From NCBI GenBank assembly GCA_964435165.1, contig CAYSXY010000010.1, positions 1-62,750 of the forward strand: a stretch of 62,750 nt of DNA, written 5' to 3'. Below the pieces are notes generated by a model that was given only the letters and a program-made list of their open reading frames with translations, was not told the origin of the DNA and did not search any database. The position numbers were made by a program, and so were the translations under genes. This document shows, one piece after another, positions 43,911 through 54,526 of this stretch. The stretch's first letter is position 1. Each line of letters starts with the position of its first letter. The stretch is from CAYSXY01 sp964435165. Lineage in GTDB: Bacteria; Pseudomonadota; Alphaproteobacteria; Rickettsiales; RI-342.

Positions 43911-44720
43911 TTAGCTGTAAGGCGGACAATGCAGACCTTTGGGCGATTGGGTAAACAGCTCCACCCCGTCTGCCGTCACTCCCATCGAATGCTCAAACTG
44001 CGCCGAGAGTTTTTTATCCCGTGTTGTTACGGTCCAGCCATCTTTACGGTTAAGAATCGTGCCCGGCTTGCCGACATTGATCATCGGCTCAATAGTAAAG
44101 AACATGCCTTCTTCCAGGCGCAAGCCGCTGCCCGGCTCGCCATAATGCAAAATGCTTGGGGGAGCATGAAACACCTTGCCCAACCCATGGCCACAATAAT
44201 CACGCACCACGGAATAGCCCTGCGCTTCGGCATAGGTTTGAATAACATGGCCAATATCGCCCAGCGTTGTACCGGGCCGCACCAGATCAATCGCTTTCAT
44301 CAGACTGTCATAGGTGACCTGGGTTAAACGTTTGACTTTTTGTGAGACCTCTCCCACCCAATACATACGGCTGGTATCACCATGCCAGCCATCGCGTATC
44401 ACGGTCACATCAATATTCAGACAGTCTCCTTCTTTCAGCACCTTGTCACCCGGAATCCCATGACAGACAACATGATTGACAGAGGTGCAAACAGACTTGG
44501 GAAAGCCTTTATATCCCAGTGGCGCCGGCACCGCACCGTTGGCAATGATCGTTTCATGGCAGAGCGTGTTCAGATGGTCAGTGGTCACTCCCGGCACCAC
44601 ATGATCGACTATATAATCCAATACCTCCGCCGCTAGTCTGCCGGCCTTACGCATACCCTCATAAGCTGCTGCATCGTGCAGCGGAATGGAGGGATTATCA
44701 GGATGAGTCAATGCTTTCAT
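43911..44720 (-). CDS. map: Methionine aminopeptidase, type I
   Basis: Removes the initiator methionine from nascent proteins. The 269-residue protein has the pita-bread fold motifs with all five metal ligands in context: the two Asp in NIDVTVIRDGWHGDTS, the His in YCGHGLGKVFH, Glu in FTIEPMIN and Glu in SAQFEHSMGVT. Start ATG 44720 is used; a GTG two codons earlier is also in frame. radC follows 12 bases after the stop and is probably cotranscribed. A divergent CinA-N-type gene starts 88 bases away. Confidence 0.97.
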   Translation of the reverse strand: MKALTHPDNPSIPLHDAAAYEGMRKAGRLAAEVLDYIVDHVVPGVTTDHLNTLCHETIIANGAVPAPLGYKGFPKSVCTSVNHVVCHGIPGDKVLKEGDCLNIDVTVIRDGWHGDTSRMYWVGEVSQKVKRLTQVTYDSLMKAIDLVRPGTTLGDIGHVIQTYAEAQGYSVVRDYCGHGLGKVFHAPPSILHYGEPGSGLRLEEGMFFTIEPMINVGKPGTILNRKDGWTVTTRDKKLSAQFEHSMGVTADGVELFTQSPKGLHCPPYS

Positions 44721-44807
44721 GATCACTATGGCGAATCTGCTATTATCACGGTATGTAGCTGTTTATACTACTTGCTCTGTTTGTTTTTGTCTATGGAAGG
44801 CCGCTAT

Positions 44808-45560
44808 ATGCCCTTGGATAATCATCCTACCGCAAGCATGATCGTGATCGGCAATGAAATACTCAGCGGCCGCACACAGGAAGCAAACCTGAATTATATC
44901 GCCAAAGGATTGACGGCAAACGGAATAAAGCTGGCTGAAGGACGCATTATTGCGGATATCGAAGATGAAATTGTAGCGACGGTCAACCATTGCCGGGCGC
45001 GCTATGACTATGTCTTTACCAGCGGCGGCATCGGCCCGACGCATGATGATATTACAGCCGCTGCTATCGCGCGCGCGTTCGGCAAAGCCTTTATCTCACA
45101 CCCGGAAGCTGAATCTATTCTGCGTGATTATTATGGCGATGCATTGACAGAAGCACGGCTACGCATGGCGCTGATGCCCGAGGATGCCGTGCTGATTCCC
45201 AATCCCGTCAGTTCTGCGCCGGGTTTTTCCGTTGAGAATGTGTATGTATTAGCCGGCGTACCAAGCATCATGCAAGCCATGTTCGATTGGCTGCTGCCAC
45301 AACTGAAAGGCGGCGATGTGATTCATTCCACCACCATCAGCGCTCAGGTGCCGGAAAGCCGGGTTGCCGATGCCGTTGCCGCGATTCAACAACGTTTTGC
45401 GGAGGTGGATATCGGCAGCTATCCTCAGATTAAAAATGGTACCTTTGGCGTGAGCATTGTCGCACGTTGTTCTGACACGGACTTGCTCGGTCAAGTAGCC
45501 GATGAAATCACACTTGCTTTGCAAGATCACACCGATCAGGTGAAGGTCGGCGAATTATAG
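44808..45560 (+). CDS. Molybdopterin-binding/CinA N-terminal domain protein
   Basis: This 250-residue protein belongs to the MoaB/Mog-CinA N-terminal (COG1058) family. It shows SMIVIGNEILSGRTQEAN near the N terminus, FTSGGIGPTHDDITAAAIARAFG (about 70-92) and a C-terminal beta-rich part. The nicotinamide-nucleotide amidase domain of full CinA is absent, so any activity would come from the N-terminal domain, which in relatives acts on ADP-ribose or related pyrophosphates. ATG 44808 follows GGAAGG at good spacing; earlier ATGs would add a hydrophobic stretch that looks spurious. Confidence 0.87.
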   Translation: MPLDNHPTASMIVIGNEILSGRTQEANLNYIAKGLTANGIKLAEGRIIADIEDEIVATVNHCRARYDYVFTSGGIGPTHDDITAAAIARAFGKAFISHPEAESILRDYYGDALTEARLRMALMPEDAVLIPNPVSSAPGFSVENVYVLAGVPSIMQAMFDWLLPQLKGGDVIHSTTISAQVPESRVADAVAAIQQRFAEVDIGSYPQIKNGTFGVSIVARCSDTDLLGQVADEITLALQDHTDQVKVGEL

Positions 45561-45682
45561 GAATCATCATCAACAATAACCATTCGCACACTTATTGATG
45601 CCCGCTACACGGCTATCTGGCTGCGTGTCCAACCCTTCAGCTTGTCACATAAAAAGGGCGAAAGCCTGGCTGGCGCCTGGAA

Positions 45683-45843
45683 GCACTTATTTTCTTGAGA
45701 AACAAGTGCGCTATAGCCATTCACATTAATTTTCATACAATCTGAATGGCTATGAGGCCGCGACTGCTGCCCGCGCCATAGTTGGCGCGTAAGCCTTAGT
45801 GGCGTCTGAACGCCCCACTAATTTCTGTACAGAAATTAGTGGG
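45683..45843. repeat. Array of five hairpins between the CinA-like gene and rpoC
   Basis: The 303-base spacer (45561-45863) has no gene but a series of stem-loops. GCACTT...AAGTGC is at 45683-45709 and ATAGCCATTCA...TGAATGGCTAT at 45713-45753. CGCGCCA-TAGT-TGGCGCG is at 45772-45789 and GGCGT-CTGA-ACGCC at 45801-45814. A 30-base perfect palindrome centred on TGTACA lies at 45814-45843, just downstream of the rpoC stop. CCGCGACTGC at about 45758 matches the 39772 array. Some may act in rpoC 3' end formation, though no T-run is present. Confidence 0.75.
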
Positions 45844-45863
45844 AAAAGCTATCAACCTGTGCG

Positions 45864-48800
45864 TTAACCGACCGCTTTCGCGTCATCGCCGCCAGCCTCA
45901 TCGCTTGCTTCGGCTACCGCGACCGCTTCATCAACAGCCAGTTCATCCGCCGCTTCTTCGGCAGGCGGCAGAGCTTCATTGGCAACATTTGCCGCTTGTT
46001 CTATCTCAAGCTTACGATCACGATCAGCAGCAATTTTCTTAATATTCGCCACGTATGACCCCGTACCGGCAGGAATCAAGCGGCCGACAATGACGTTCTC
46101 TTTCAAGCCGGCCAGATTATCGCTCTTACCGGAAACGGCGGCCTCGGTCAGCACGCGCGTAGTTTCCTGGAACGACGCTGCCGAGACGAAAGATTTCGTC
46201 GAGAGCGACGCTTTGGTAATCCCCTGCAGCACCGGAATGGCCTCTGCCAGACGATAGCCTTCCTTCTCAGCCTTCGCATTGGCGTGCTCGAATTCTTCAC
46301 GATCTACTTGCTCGCCATTCAGGAATGTTGTCTCACCAGGGTCGCTAATCTCAACTTTTTGCAGCATCTGGCGAATAATCACCTCAATGTGCTTATCATT
46401 GATACCTACACCCTGCAGGCGGTAGACCTGCTGAATTTCTTCAATCAGGTAGGAGGCCAGCGCTTCGACGCCCATCACGCGCAGAATATCGTGTGGCACC
46501 GGGTTACCATCGAGCAGGAGATCACCTTTTTCGACATAGTCTCCTTCATTGACGATGATATGCTTGCCCTTAGGAATCAAATATTCCACGGCATTTTTAT
46601 CGGCATCTTTCGGCTTAATCACAATACGACGCTTGGTTTTGTAATCCTTGCCGTATTCTATCATGCCTTCAATATCTGCGATGATAGCGTGATCCTTAGG
46701 TTTGCGCGCCTCAAACAACTCAGCCACACGCGGCAGACCACCGGTAATATCACGCGTTTTCGAGGATTCACGTGGAATACGCGCCAACACATCACCCGCA
46801 TGCACTTCCATGCCATCCTCCACATTGAGAATAGCATTCACCGGCAGGAAGTAGCGCGCCTCAAGGCCGTTGGCTAGTGTGATAATCTCTCCATCTTTAT
46901 CCCGCAGGGCGATGCGAGGCTTGAGATCCTGCCCGCGCGCCTGCTGACGCCAGTCGATAATCACCTTACTGGAAATACCAGTTGTCTCATCCATCACTTC
47001 GCGCAGGGAGACGCCGTCAACCAGATCGCGATAATAAGCAAAACCCTCGCGCTCAGTAATAATGGGGATGGTATATGGATCCCACTCAGCCAGTTTCTGA
47101 CCTTTTTTGACAGTATCACCTTCATCAACCAGCAGGGTCGCACCATATGGAATTTTATGACGTGCCCGCTCACGCTTATGCTCACCGTCACGGAGTATCA
47201 ATTCACACGAACGGCTCATCACCACCGTGCGGCCTTTACTGTCCTTCACCACATTACGGTTCACAAAATGCACGAGTGCGCCATCCAGTGATGCCTCAAT
47301 GTTAGACTGTTCCGCTCCGCGCTGTGCGGCACCACCAATGTGGAAGGTTCGCATGGTCAGCTGCGTTCCGGGCTCACCGATCGACTGTGCGGCAATCACA
47401 CCGACGGCCTCACCAATATTGACCGACACCCCACGCGCCAGATCACGTCCGTAGCATCTGGCGCACGCCCCGCCTTTGGATTCGCAGGTCAGTACGGAAC
47501 GCACAAGCACTTGCTCAACACCGGCCGCATCGATTTTATCAACCGTTTGCTCGTCAATAATTTCACCGGCTTTGACTATCAATTCATCTGTTACCGGGTT
47601 GTGAATATCTTTTGCACTGGTACGTCCCAGAATTTTTTCAGCCAGCGTTACGACGACTTCACCGCCATCAATGATCGCTTTAGCAATCAGCCCGTTATCA
47701 GTTCCACAATCATCTTCCACCACGATGCAATCCTGGGCAACATCCACCAGTCGGCGGGTCAGATAGCCGGAGTTCGCCGTTTTTAGTGCCGTGTCTGCCA
47801 GCCCTTTACGAGCCCCGTGTGAAGAATTGAAGTATTCCAGTACGGTCAACCCTTCTTTAAAGTTGGAGATAATTGGAGTCTCAATAATTTCACCATTCGG
47901 CTTTGCCATCAGTCCGCGCATTCCTGCCAACTGCTTAATTTGCGCTGCAGATCCCCGTGCACCGGAATGGGCCATCATGTAAATCGAGTTAATCGCGGTT
48001 TGCCCTTGCGGTTTTTTCTTTTCAATACTCTTTTGACCGGAAATGTACTGCATCATGTCATCAGCGACACGATCCGTACAACGCGACCAGGCATCGACCA
48101 CTTTATTGTATTTCTCACCCGTGGTGATTAATCCATCCTGATACTGCTTTTCAAACTGCTTCACCTCTTCCAACGTTTCGCTGATTTGCGTCTCCTTGGT
48201 CGGTGGAATGATCATATCATCCTTACCGAAAGAAATACCTGCATGACAGGCATTACTAAAGCCGAGCGTCATCAAATGATCGCAGAAAATCACCGTCGCT
48301 TTCTGACCGGCATGACGATAAACCACATCAATCAGGTTTGAGACTTCTTTTTTCGTCATGATGCGGTTGACCGCATCGAACGTAAGCGCCGGAATATCAG
48401 GCAGAAGTTCAGCGATAAGCATTCTACCTGGTGTTGTTTCCACCAGTTCCGTGACCTGCTCACCTTCATCATTGGTTCGGGTAAAGCGGGTCAGAATTTT
48501 CGTATGCAGCGTCACCACATCGTTATCGAGGGCGTAGTGAATTTCCGCCATATCAGAAAATGCACGCCCTTCACCAGGTTCACCTTCGATCATCAGCGAA
48601 ATATAGTAAAGCCCCAGTACAATATCCTGCGTTGGCACGATAATCGGGCGACCATTGGCCGGGCTGAGAATGTTATTGGTCGACATCATTAGTGCGCGTG
48701 CTTCGAGCTGAGCTTCGATCGATAACGGCACGTGCACTGCCATCTGGTCACCATCAAAATCTGCATTAAATGCCGTGCAGACCAGTGGGTGCAACTGAAT

Positions 48801-50141
48801 GGCTTTCCCTTCAATCAGCACTGGTTCAAATGCCTGAATACCCAAGCGGTGCAAGGTTGGCGCCCGGTTCAGCATGACCGGGTGCTCACGAATAACTTCT
48901 GAGAGAATATCCCAGACTTCAGGCCGCTCAGCTTCCACATGCTTTTTGGCGGCTTTCAGTGTTTGCGCCATGCCATACATTTCCAGCTTGGCGTAAATAA
49001 ATGGCTTGAAGAGCTCCAATGCCATTTTCTTTGGAATACCACATTGATGCAGCTTGAGTTCCGGGCCAACCACGATAACCGAACGGCCGGAATAATCCAC
49101 GCGCTTTCCAAGGAGGTTTTGCCGGAAACGCCCTTGCTTTCCTTTGAGCATATCCGACATTGATTTCAACGGACGCTTATTCGCCCCGGTGATGACACGG
49201 GAACGGCGACCATTATCGAACAATGCATCAACAGATTCCTGCAACATACGCTTTTCATTACGCACAATAATGTCAGGCGCACGAAGCTCCAGAAGACGCT
49301 TTAACCGGTTGTTACGGTTAATCACGCGGCGATACAGATCGTTCAAATCAGACGTTGCAAAACGACCACCTTCCAGTGGCACCAGAGGGCGAAGCTCCGG
49401 CGGAATAACCGGAACGATATCCAGCACCATCCATTCTGGCTTATTGCCGGAATCAACAAACTGTTCGATAATTTTCAGGCGCTTAACAATTTTTTTGCGC
49501 TTAGCCTCTGACGTTGCTTCTCGCATTTCCGTACGCAATCTGTCACGCTCTTCAACCAGTTCTATGCCTTTGAGCATTTCTTTGATGGCTTCCGCGCCGA
49601 TCATGGCGGTGAAGGTCCCTTCACCATATTCATCAAGTGCACGCATATATTGATCTTCGGTCAGCAACTCACCGGATTCAAATGGCGTCAGGCCAGGGTC
49701 AGTCACGACATAGCATTCAAAATAGAGTACCTTTTCCAAGTCCTTCATGGTCATATCCAGCAAATGACCAATACGCGACGGCATGGATTTCAGAAACCAG
49801 ATATGCGCGACTGGTGCAGCCAGTTCAATATGCCCCATACGCTCACGACGCACCTTAGACGTCGTCACTTCTACGCCGCATTTTTCACAGACAATGCCAC
49901 GATATTTCATGCGCTTATACTTACCGCATAAGCATTCATAATCTTTAATCGGGCCAAAAATACGCGCGCAGAATAACCCGTCACGCTCCGGCTTGAACGT
50001 GCGGTAATTGATCGTTTCAGGCTTTTTGACTTCACCAAAAGACCAGGAACGAATTTTTTCCGGGCTGGCTATGCTGATGCGAATTTCATCAAATTGTTGG
50101 GCGGGACTCACCTGCCCGAAAAAATTCATCACCTCATGCAT
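45864..50141 (-). CDS. rpoC: DNA-directed RNA polymerase subunit beta'
   Basis: This is the catalytic beta' subunit of RNA polymerase, 1425 residues, full length. It contains the N-terminal zinc ribbon (CLCGKYKRMKYRGIVCEKCGVE), the lid/rudder region, and the magnesium site NADFDGDQMAVHVPLS. The bridge helix/trigger-loop region and second zinc site (CESKGGACARCYGRDL) follow. The C-terminal tail is Ala/Glu/Asp-rich and low in complexity (last 40 residues), as in many alphaproteobacteria. ATG 50141 has AAGGAG upstream; a second ATG four codons later has no spaced site. It lies 87 bases after rpoB. Confidence 0.99.
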   Translation of the reverse strand: MHEVMNFFGQVSPAQQFDEIRISIASPEKIRSWSFGEVKKPETINYRTFKPERDGLFCARIFGPIKDYECLCGKYKRMKYRGIVCEKCGVEVTTSKVRRERMGHIELAAPVAHIWFLKSMPSRIGHLLDMTMKDLEKVLYFECYVVTDPGLTPFESGELLTEDQYMRALDEYGEGTFTAMIGAEAIKEMLKGIELVEERDRLRTEMREATSEAKRKKIVKRLKIIEQFVDSGNKPEWMVLDIVPVIPPELRPLVPLEGGRFATSDLNDLYRRVINRNNRLKRLLELRAPDIIVRNEKRMLQESVDALFDNGRRSRVITGANKRPLKSMSDMLKGKQGRFRQNLLGKRVDYSGRSVIVVGPELKLHQCGIPKKMALELFKPFIYAKLEMYGMAQTLKAAKKHVEAERPEVWDILSEVIREHPVMLNRAPTLHRLGIQAFEPVLIEGKAIQLHPLVCTAFNADFDGDQMAVHVPLSIEAQLEARALMMSTNNILSPANGRPIIVPTQDIVLGLYYISLMIEGEPGEGRAFSDMAEIHYALDNDVVTLHTKILTRFTRTNDEGEQVTELVETTPGRMLIAELLPDIPALTFDAVNRIMTKKEVSNLIDVVYRHAGQKATVIFCDHLMTLGFSNACHAGISFGKDDMIIPPTKETQISETLEEVKQFEKQYQDGLITTGEKYNKVVDAWSRCTDRVADDMMQYISGQKSIEKKKPQGQTAINSIYMMAHSGARGSAAQIKQLAGMRGLMAKPNGEIIETPIISNFKEGLTVLEYFNSSHGARKGLADTALKTANSGYLTRRLVDVAQDCIVVEDDCGTDNGLIAKAIIDGGEVVVTLAEKILGRTSAKDIHNPVTDELIVKAGEIIDEQTVDKIDAAGVEQVLVRSVLTCESKGGACARCYGRDLARGVSVNIGEAVGVIAAQSIGEPGTQLTMRTFHIGGAAQRGAEQSNIEASLDGALVHFVNRNVVKDSKGRTVVMSRSCELILRDGEHKRERARHKIPYGATLLVDEGDTVKKGQKLAEWDPYTIPIITEREGFAYYRDLVDGVSLREVMDETTGISSKVIIDWRQQARGQDLKPRIALRDKDGEIITLANGLEARYFLPVNAILNVEDGMEVHAGDVLARIPRESSKTRDITGGLPRVAELFEARKPKDHAIIADIEGMIEYGKDYKTKRRIVIKPKDADKNAVEYLIPKGKHIIVNEGDYVEKGDLLLDGNPVPHDILRVMGVEALASYLIEEIQQVYRLQGVGINDKHIEVIIRQMLQKVEISDPGETTFLNGEQVDREEFEHANAKAEKEGYRLAEAIPVLQGITKASLSTKSFVSAASFQETTRVLTEAAVSGKSDNLAGLKENVIVGRLIPAGTGSYVANIKKIAADRDRKLEIEQAANVANEALPPAEEAADELAVDEAVAVAEASDEAGGDDAKAVG

Positions 50142-50228
50142 GCGCTCTACTCCTTATTAACAGTGGTATAAACCACAGCGACTTATCCATAGTGTATCGG
50201 TTGGCGCCGTCATCACGGCACCAGCCCA

Positions 50229-53200
50229 TTAATCTTCGTGCTCAATCAGTTCCACATTCAGACATAGTGAGCGAAGCTCTTTAATCATGACATTGAATGA
50301 TTCTGGAATACCGGATTCAAAGCTATGATCACCACGAACAATGGACTCATACACTTTGGTACGACCGGCAACATCATCCGATTTTACCGTCAGCATCTCC
50401 TGCAACGTGTAAGCTGCACCATAGGCCTGAAGTGCCCAACACTCCATCTCACCAAAACGCTGTCCACCAAATTGAGATTTACCTCCCAATGGCTGCTGCG
50501 TCACAAGGCTGTATGGGCCAATTGAACGGGCGTGAATCTTATCATCCACCAGGTGATGCAGTTTGAGCATGTAGATGTAGCCGACGGTCACTGGGCGATC
50601 AAATGACTCGCCGGTACGGCCATCACGCAAAATGGTTTGCCCGGAGCGATCAACGCCCGCACGTTCCAGCAGATCCGAGATATCTTCTTCATGGGCACCG
50701 TCGAAGACTGGTGTTGCCATGGGAATACCCTTACGAAGATTGGTTGCCAATTCAACCACTTCATTTTCTTTCATTTTTTCAATCTGAGCGGCATCTGATT
50801 TATTATCATAGAACTCTTTGAGTGAATCTTTTAATGCCTTCGGCTTTTCCCTGCCGCTTTCCACCATTTCCAGCATATTACGGATTTTACGGCCGAAATT
50901 AGCAGACGCCCACCCCAGGTGGGTTTCCAGAATCTGTCCGACATTCATTCGTGAGGGTACGCCAAGCGGATTCAGCACCACATCAACAGGCGTTCCATCA
51001 TCTAGATACGGCATATCTTCAGCCGGCATGATTTTGGAAATAACCCCTTTATTACCATGGCGACCGGCCATTTTGTCACCCGGCTGCAGCTTACGCTTCA
51101 CCGCGACATAGACTTTGACCATTTTCAAAACACCCGGCGGCAGGTCATCACCACTTTGGACTTTCACCACTTTCTCATCGAACCAATGGCTCAGGCGACC
51201 AACTGCATCGTCCAGTTGTGCTTTAAGCGACTCAACTTCATTGGTGATTTTCTCGTCCTCAACGACAAACTGCCACCAGTTTGAGCGCTGATATTCTTCC
51301 AGGTGCTTCTCGGTAATTTCTGTGCCTTTTTTAAATTTACCAGGCCCGCTGATGGCTTTTTGACCGATCAACGCAGCTTGCAGACGTTGATAAATATAAC
51401 GCTCAATGATGGATCGCTCATCCTGACGGTCTTTATCAAGCCTTTGAATTTCCGCCTTTTCAATTGCCAATGCACGCTCATCTTTCTCCACACCACGGCG
51501 GGTAAAAATGCGCACACCGACAATCGTTCCGGCTACACCTGGTGGCAATTTAAGCGAGGAATCGCGCACATCCGCGGCTTTTTCACCAAAAATGGCACGC
51601 AACAATTTTTCTTCCGGCGTCATGGGTGATTCGCTTCGCGGAGTCACTTTGCCGACCAGAATGTCGCCCGGCTTCACCTCGGCGCCAATATGAACCACAC
51701 CGATTTCATCAAGTTGGCGCAGCGCTTCCTCGCCGACATTCGGAATATCACGGGTGATTTCTTCGGGGCCAAGCTTGGTATCACGTGCCATTACATCGAA
51801 TTCCTCGATATGAATTGACGTAAAGGCGTCTTCACTCACCAGGTTTTCCGATATGAGGATCGAATCCTCAAAATTGTAGCCATTCCATGGCATGAACGCT
51901 ACGAGCGCATTATAACCAAGTGCGAGTTCACCTAAATCTGTCGATGGGCCATCGGCAATGATATCACCTTTCTTAATGACATCCCCTACCTTGACGATCG
52001 GACGCTGGTTGATACAAGTGTTCTGGTTAGAGCGCTGATATTTCAGCAGATTGTAAATATCAACTGCCGGCGCAGATTTATCCTTATCGGTCACGCGAAT
52101 GACTACACGCCCGGCATCCACCTGATCGACCACACCGTCACGACGAGCCACAATGGCCGTACCCGAATCGTGAGCAACCACTGATTCCATACCCGTTCCA
52201 ACCAGAGGCGCATCCGCTTTGATAAGCGGCACCGCCTGACGTTGCATGTTCGAGCCCATCAATGCACGGTTCGCATCGTCATTCTCCAGAAATGGAATGA
52301 GCGATGCAGCGACTGAGACTAATTGTTTGGGTGATACGTCGATATAATCGATCGTATCCGGTGTGGACATGACAAAATCGCCTTTACTTCGGCACGGCAC
52401 TAAGTCTTCGGTGAAGCGACTATCCTTATCCATCGGCGCGTTTGCCTGAGCAATCGTGTAGTCACCTTCCTCGATTGCGGAGAGATAGACAACATCACCG
52501 ACGACTTTACCATTTTCCACTTTGCGGTATGGGCTTTCAATAAAGCCATATTTATTGATGCGGGCATAGGTCGCCATCGAATTGATCAGTCCGATATTCG
52601 GGCCTTCCGGTGTTTCAATAGGGCAAATACGACCATAATGCGTGGCATGAACGTCACGCACCTCAAAACCGGCGCGCTCACGCGTCAAACCGCCAGGCCC
52701 AAGTGCCGATAAGCGGCGCTTGTGCGTAATTTCAGACAGCGGGTTGGTTTGATCCATAAACTGCGAGAGCTGTGAGGAACCAAAAAACTCGCGCATTGCT
52801 GCCGAGGCTGGCTTGGCATTCACCAAATCATGGGGCATGACAGTATCAATATCGACCGAACTCATACGCTCAATAATCGCACGTTCCATGCGAAGCAATC
52901 CAATCCGGTATTGATTTTCTAAAAGCTCGCCCACCGAGCGCACACGGCGGTTGCCCAGATGATCGATATCATCAACTTCGCCAAAGCCGTCCTTCAGATT
53001 CACCAGCGTCCTCAGAATCTGGATAATATCTTCTTTGCAAAGCACACGCATTTCAATTGGCTTGTCGAGCTTCAGGCGCGCATTCATCTTCACGCGACCA
53101 ACTTCCGATAAATCATAACGTTCCTGTTCAAAAAACAGGCTATCGAATAATGCCTGCGCAGATTCCGGAGTTGCGGGTTCACCCGGACGCATCACTTTGT

Positions 53201-54329
53201 AAATTTCAAACAGCGCTTCTTCATGATTGCTGGTTTTATCAACCGCCAGCGTGTTACGCATATACGGGCCAACGCTAATATTATCAATGGCCAGCACTTC
53301 GATTTTATCCTGACCTTGCTCTTCCAGCAACTTCACCAATGCCGGGCTGAACGGATCCCCCGCCTCTGCCAGAATCTCGCCTGTTTCTTTATTTACAATG
53401 TCAGATGCGATGAAATACCCTGCAAGATCTTTCTCATCGACCAGCAAATCCTTCAGCCCATCTTCCTGCAGTTTTTTCGCTTTGCGCGGGGTCAGCTTCG
53501 TGCCTGCGGCCACTACTTTTTTACCGGTCTTGGCATCCATCAGATCCATGGCGATTTTAACGCCCCGATACTGTTCGGGATCGAACGGTATAGACCAGCC
53601 ATTTTTCGATTTATTGAGCGTCACTCGATCATAGAAGGTGTCGAGAATTTCCTGACTGTCCATTCCCAAGGCACGTAAGACGATGGTTGCCGGAATTTTA
53701 CGACGCCGGTCAATCCTGGCATGCACGATGTCTTTGGCATCAAACTCAAAATCCAGCCATGAGCCGCGATATGGAATGACACGGGCGTTATACAGGAATT
53801 TACCGGAACTGTGGGTTTTACCGTGATCATGGTCGAAAAACACTCCTGGGGAACGGTGCATTTGCGACACGATAACACGTTCAGTACCATTGATAATGAA
53901 TGTTCCGTTCTCCGTCATGAGCGGAATGTCGCCCATGTACACTTCCTGCTCCTTGATATCTTTGATCTCACGCGCACCGGTATCTTCGTCCACAATCCAG
54001 ACAATCAGGCGCATGGTCACACGCAGGGGCGCCGCGAAATTGATGCCACGCTGACGGCATTCATCCACATCATATTTCGGCCGATCGAATTGATAGCTGA
54101 CATACTCCAGAGTCGCCGTTCCTGCAAAATCAGAAACAGGCAGCACTGATTTAAACACGCCATGCAACCCAACATCTTTACGTTTATCCGGCGCGATCTC
54201 CATTTGCATAAACTGATCATATGAATTTTTCTGCACCTCGATCAAATTTGGCAGAGTAGCAATATCCTTGATACGGCCAAAATTTTTGCGGATGCGTTTG
54301 CGAGACGTAAAAGAATAGTGCTGCATCAT
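50229..54329 (-). CDS. rpoB: DNA-directed RNA polymerase subunit beta
   Basis: This is the beta subunit of RNA polymerase, 1366 residues. The rifampicin region is intact and reads SQLSQFMDQTNPLSEITHK followed by RRLSALGPGG. All the main resistance positions (Q513, D516, H526, S531 in E. coli numbering) keep the sensitive residue; the Thr at the E. coli N518 position is common in relatives. The C-terminal clamp motif (GGKSQFGGQRFGEMECWAL) is present. Two adjacent ATGs begin the gene (54329, 54326). rplL is separated by 197 bases that include a hairpin. Confidence 0.99.
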   Translation of the reverse strand: MMQHYSFTSRKRIRKNFGRIKDIATLPNLIEVQKNSYDQFMQMEIAPDKRKDVGLHGVFKSVLPVSDFAGTATLEYVSYQFDRPKYDVDECRQRGINFAAPLRVTMRLIVWIVDEDTGAREIKDIKEQEVYMGDIPLMTENGTFIINGTERVIVSQMHRSPGVFFDHDHGKTHSSGKFLYNARVIPYRGSWLDFEFDAKDIVHARIDRRRKIPATIVLRALGMDSQEILDTFYDRVTLNKSKNGWSIPFDPEQYRGVKIAMDLMDAKTGKKVVAAGTKLTPRKAKKLQEDGLKDLLVDEKDLAGYFIASDIVNKETGEILAEAGDPFSPALVKLLEEQGQDKIEVLAIDNISVGPYMRNTLAVDKTSNHEEALFEIYKVMRPGEPATPESAQALFDSLFFEQERYDLSEVGRVKMNARLKLDKPIEMRVLCKEDIIQILRTLVNLKDGFGEVDDIDHLGNRRVRSVGELLENQYRIGLLRMERAIIERMSSVDIDTVMPHDLVNAKPASAAMREFFGSSQLSQFMDQTNPLSEITHKRRLSALGPGGLTRERAGFEVRDVHATHYGRICPIETPEGPNIGLINSMATYARINKYGFIESPYRKVENGKVVGDVVYLSAIEEGDYTIAQANAPMDKDSRFTEDLVPCRSKGDFVMSTPDTIDYIDVSPKQLVSVAASLIPFLENDDANRALMGSNMQRQAVPLIKADAPLVGTGMESVVAHDSGTAIVARRDGVVDQVDAGRVVIRVTDKDKSAPAVDIYNLLKYQRSNQNTCINQRPIVKVGDVIKKGDIIADGPSTDLGELALGYNALVAFMPWNGYNFEDSILISENLVSEDAFTSIHIEEFDVMARDTKLGPEEITRDIPNVGEEALRQLDEIGVVHIGAEVKPGDILVGKVTPRSESPMTPEEKLLRAIFGEKAADVRDSSLKLPPGVAGTIVGVRIFTRRGVEKDERALAIEKAEIQRLDKDRQDERSIIERYIYQRLQAALIGQKAISGPGKFKKGTEITEKHLEEYQRSNWWQFVVEDEKITNEVESLKAQLDDAVGRLSHWFDEKVVKVQSGDDLPPGVLKMVKVYVAVKRKLQPGDKMAGRHGNKGVISKIMPAEDMPYLDDGTPVDVVLNPLGVPSRMNVGQILETHLGWASANFGRKIRNMLEMVESGREKPKALKDSLKEFYDNKSDAAQIEKMKENEVVELATNLRKGIPMATPVFDGAHEEDISDLLERAGVDRSGQTILRDGRTGESFDRPVTVGYIYMLKLHHLVDDKIHARSIGPYSLVTQQPLGGKSQFGGQRFGEMECWALQAYGAAYTLQEMLTVKSDDVAGRTKVYESIVRGDHSFESGIPESFNVMIKELRSLCLNVELIEHED

Positions 54330-54470
54330 TACCTCAATGGTAGCGGATACGGTCGATCCAGATGTTAGACGATAATGGCGGTGTCGCCAGTTCCATTTTC
54401 AGTAGCTTGCATCAAAATCACGACATTACGCCGCACATTTATCATACAGCCAGCATTCTGCAAACGGAGA

Positions 54471-54501
54471 CAGGTGCCGCATCATGAAGACACGGCACCT
54501 G
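54471..54501 (-). promoter_or_regulatory. Hairpin in the rplL-rpoB spacer
   Basis: CAGGTGCCG (54471-54479) and CGGCACCTG (54493-54501) form a perfect 9-bp stem with a 13-base loop, 26 bases after the rplL stop in the direction of transcription. No T-run follows, so it is more likely a partial attenuator or RNA-processing site, as known between rplL and rpoB in E. coli, than a full terminator. Confidence 0.6.
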
Positions 54502-54526
54502 ATAACGGTAGTTTATTAAGAGAGAA

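Noticed and set aside
45814..45843. 30-base palindrome as a standard Rho-independent terminator of rpoC
   Set aside because: Neither side has a T-run, so intrinsic termination is not supported; kept as a structural repeat.
52722..52800. Possible rifampicin-resistance change in RpoB (Thr at the E. coli N518 position)
   Set aside because: Thr there is, to my knowledge, the usual residue in many alphaproteobacteria, and the key resistance positions are unchanged.
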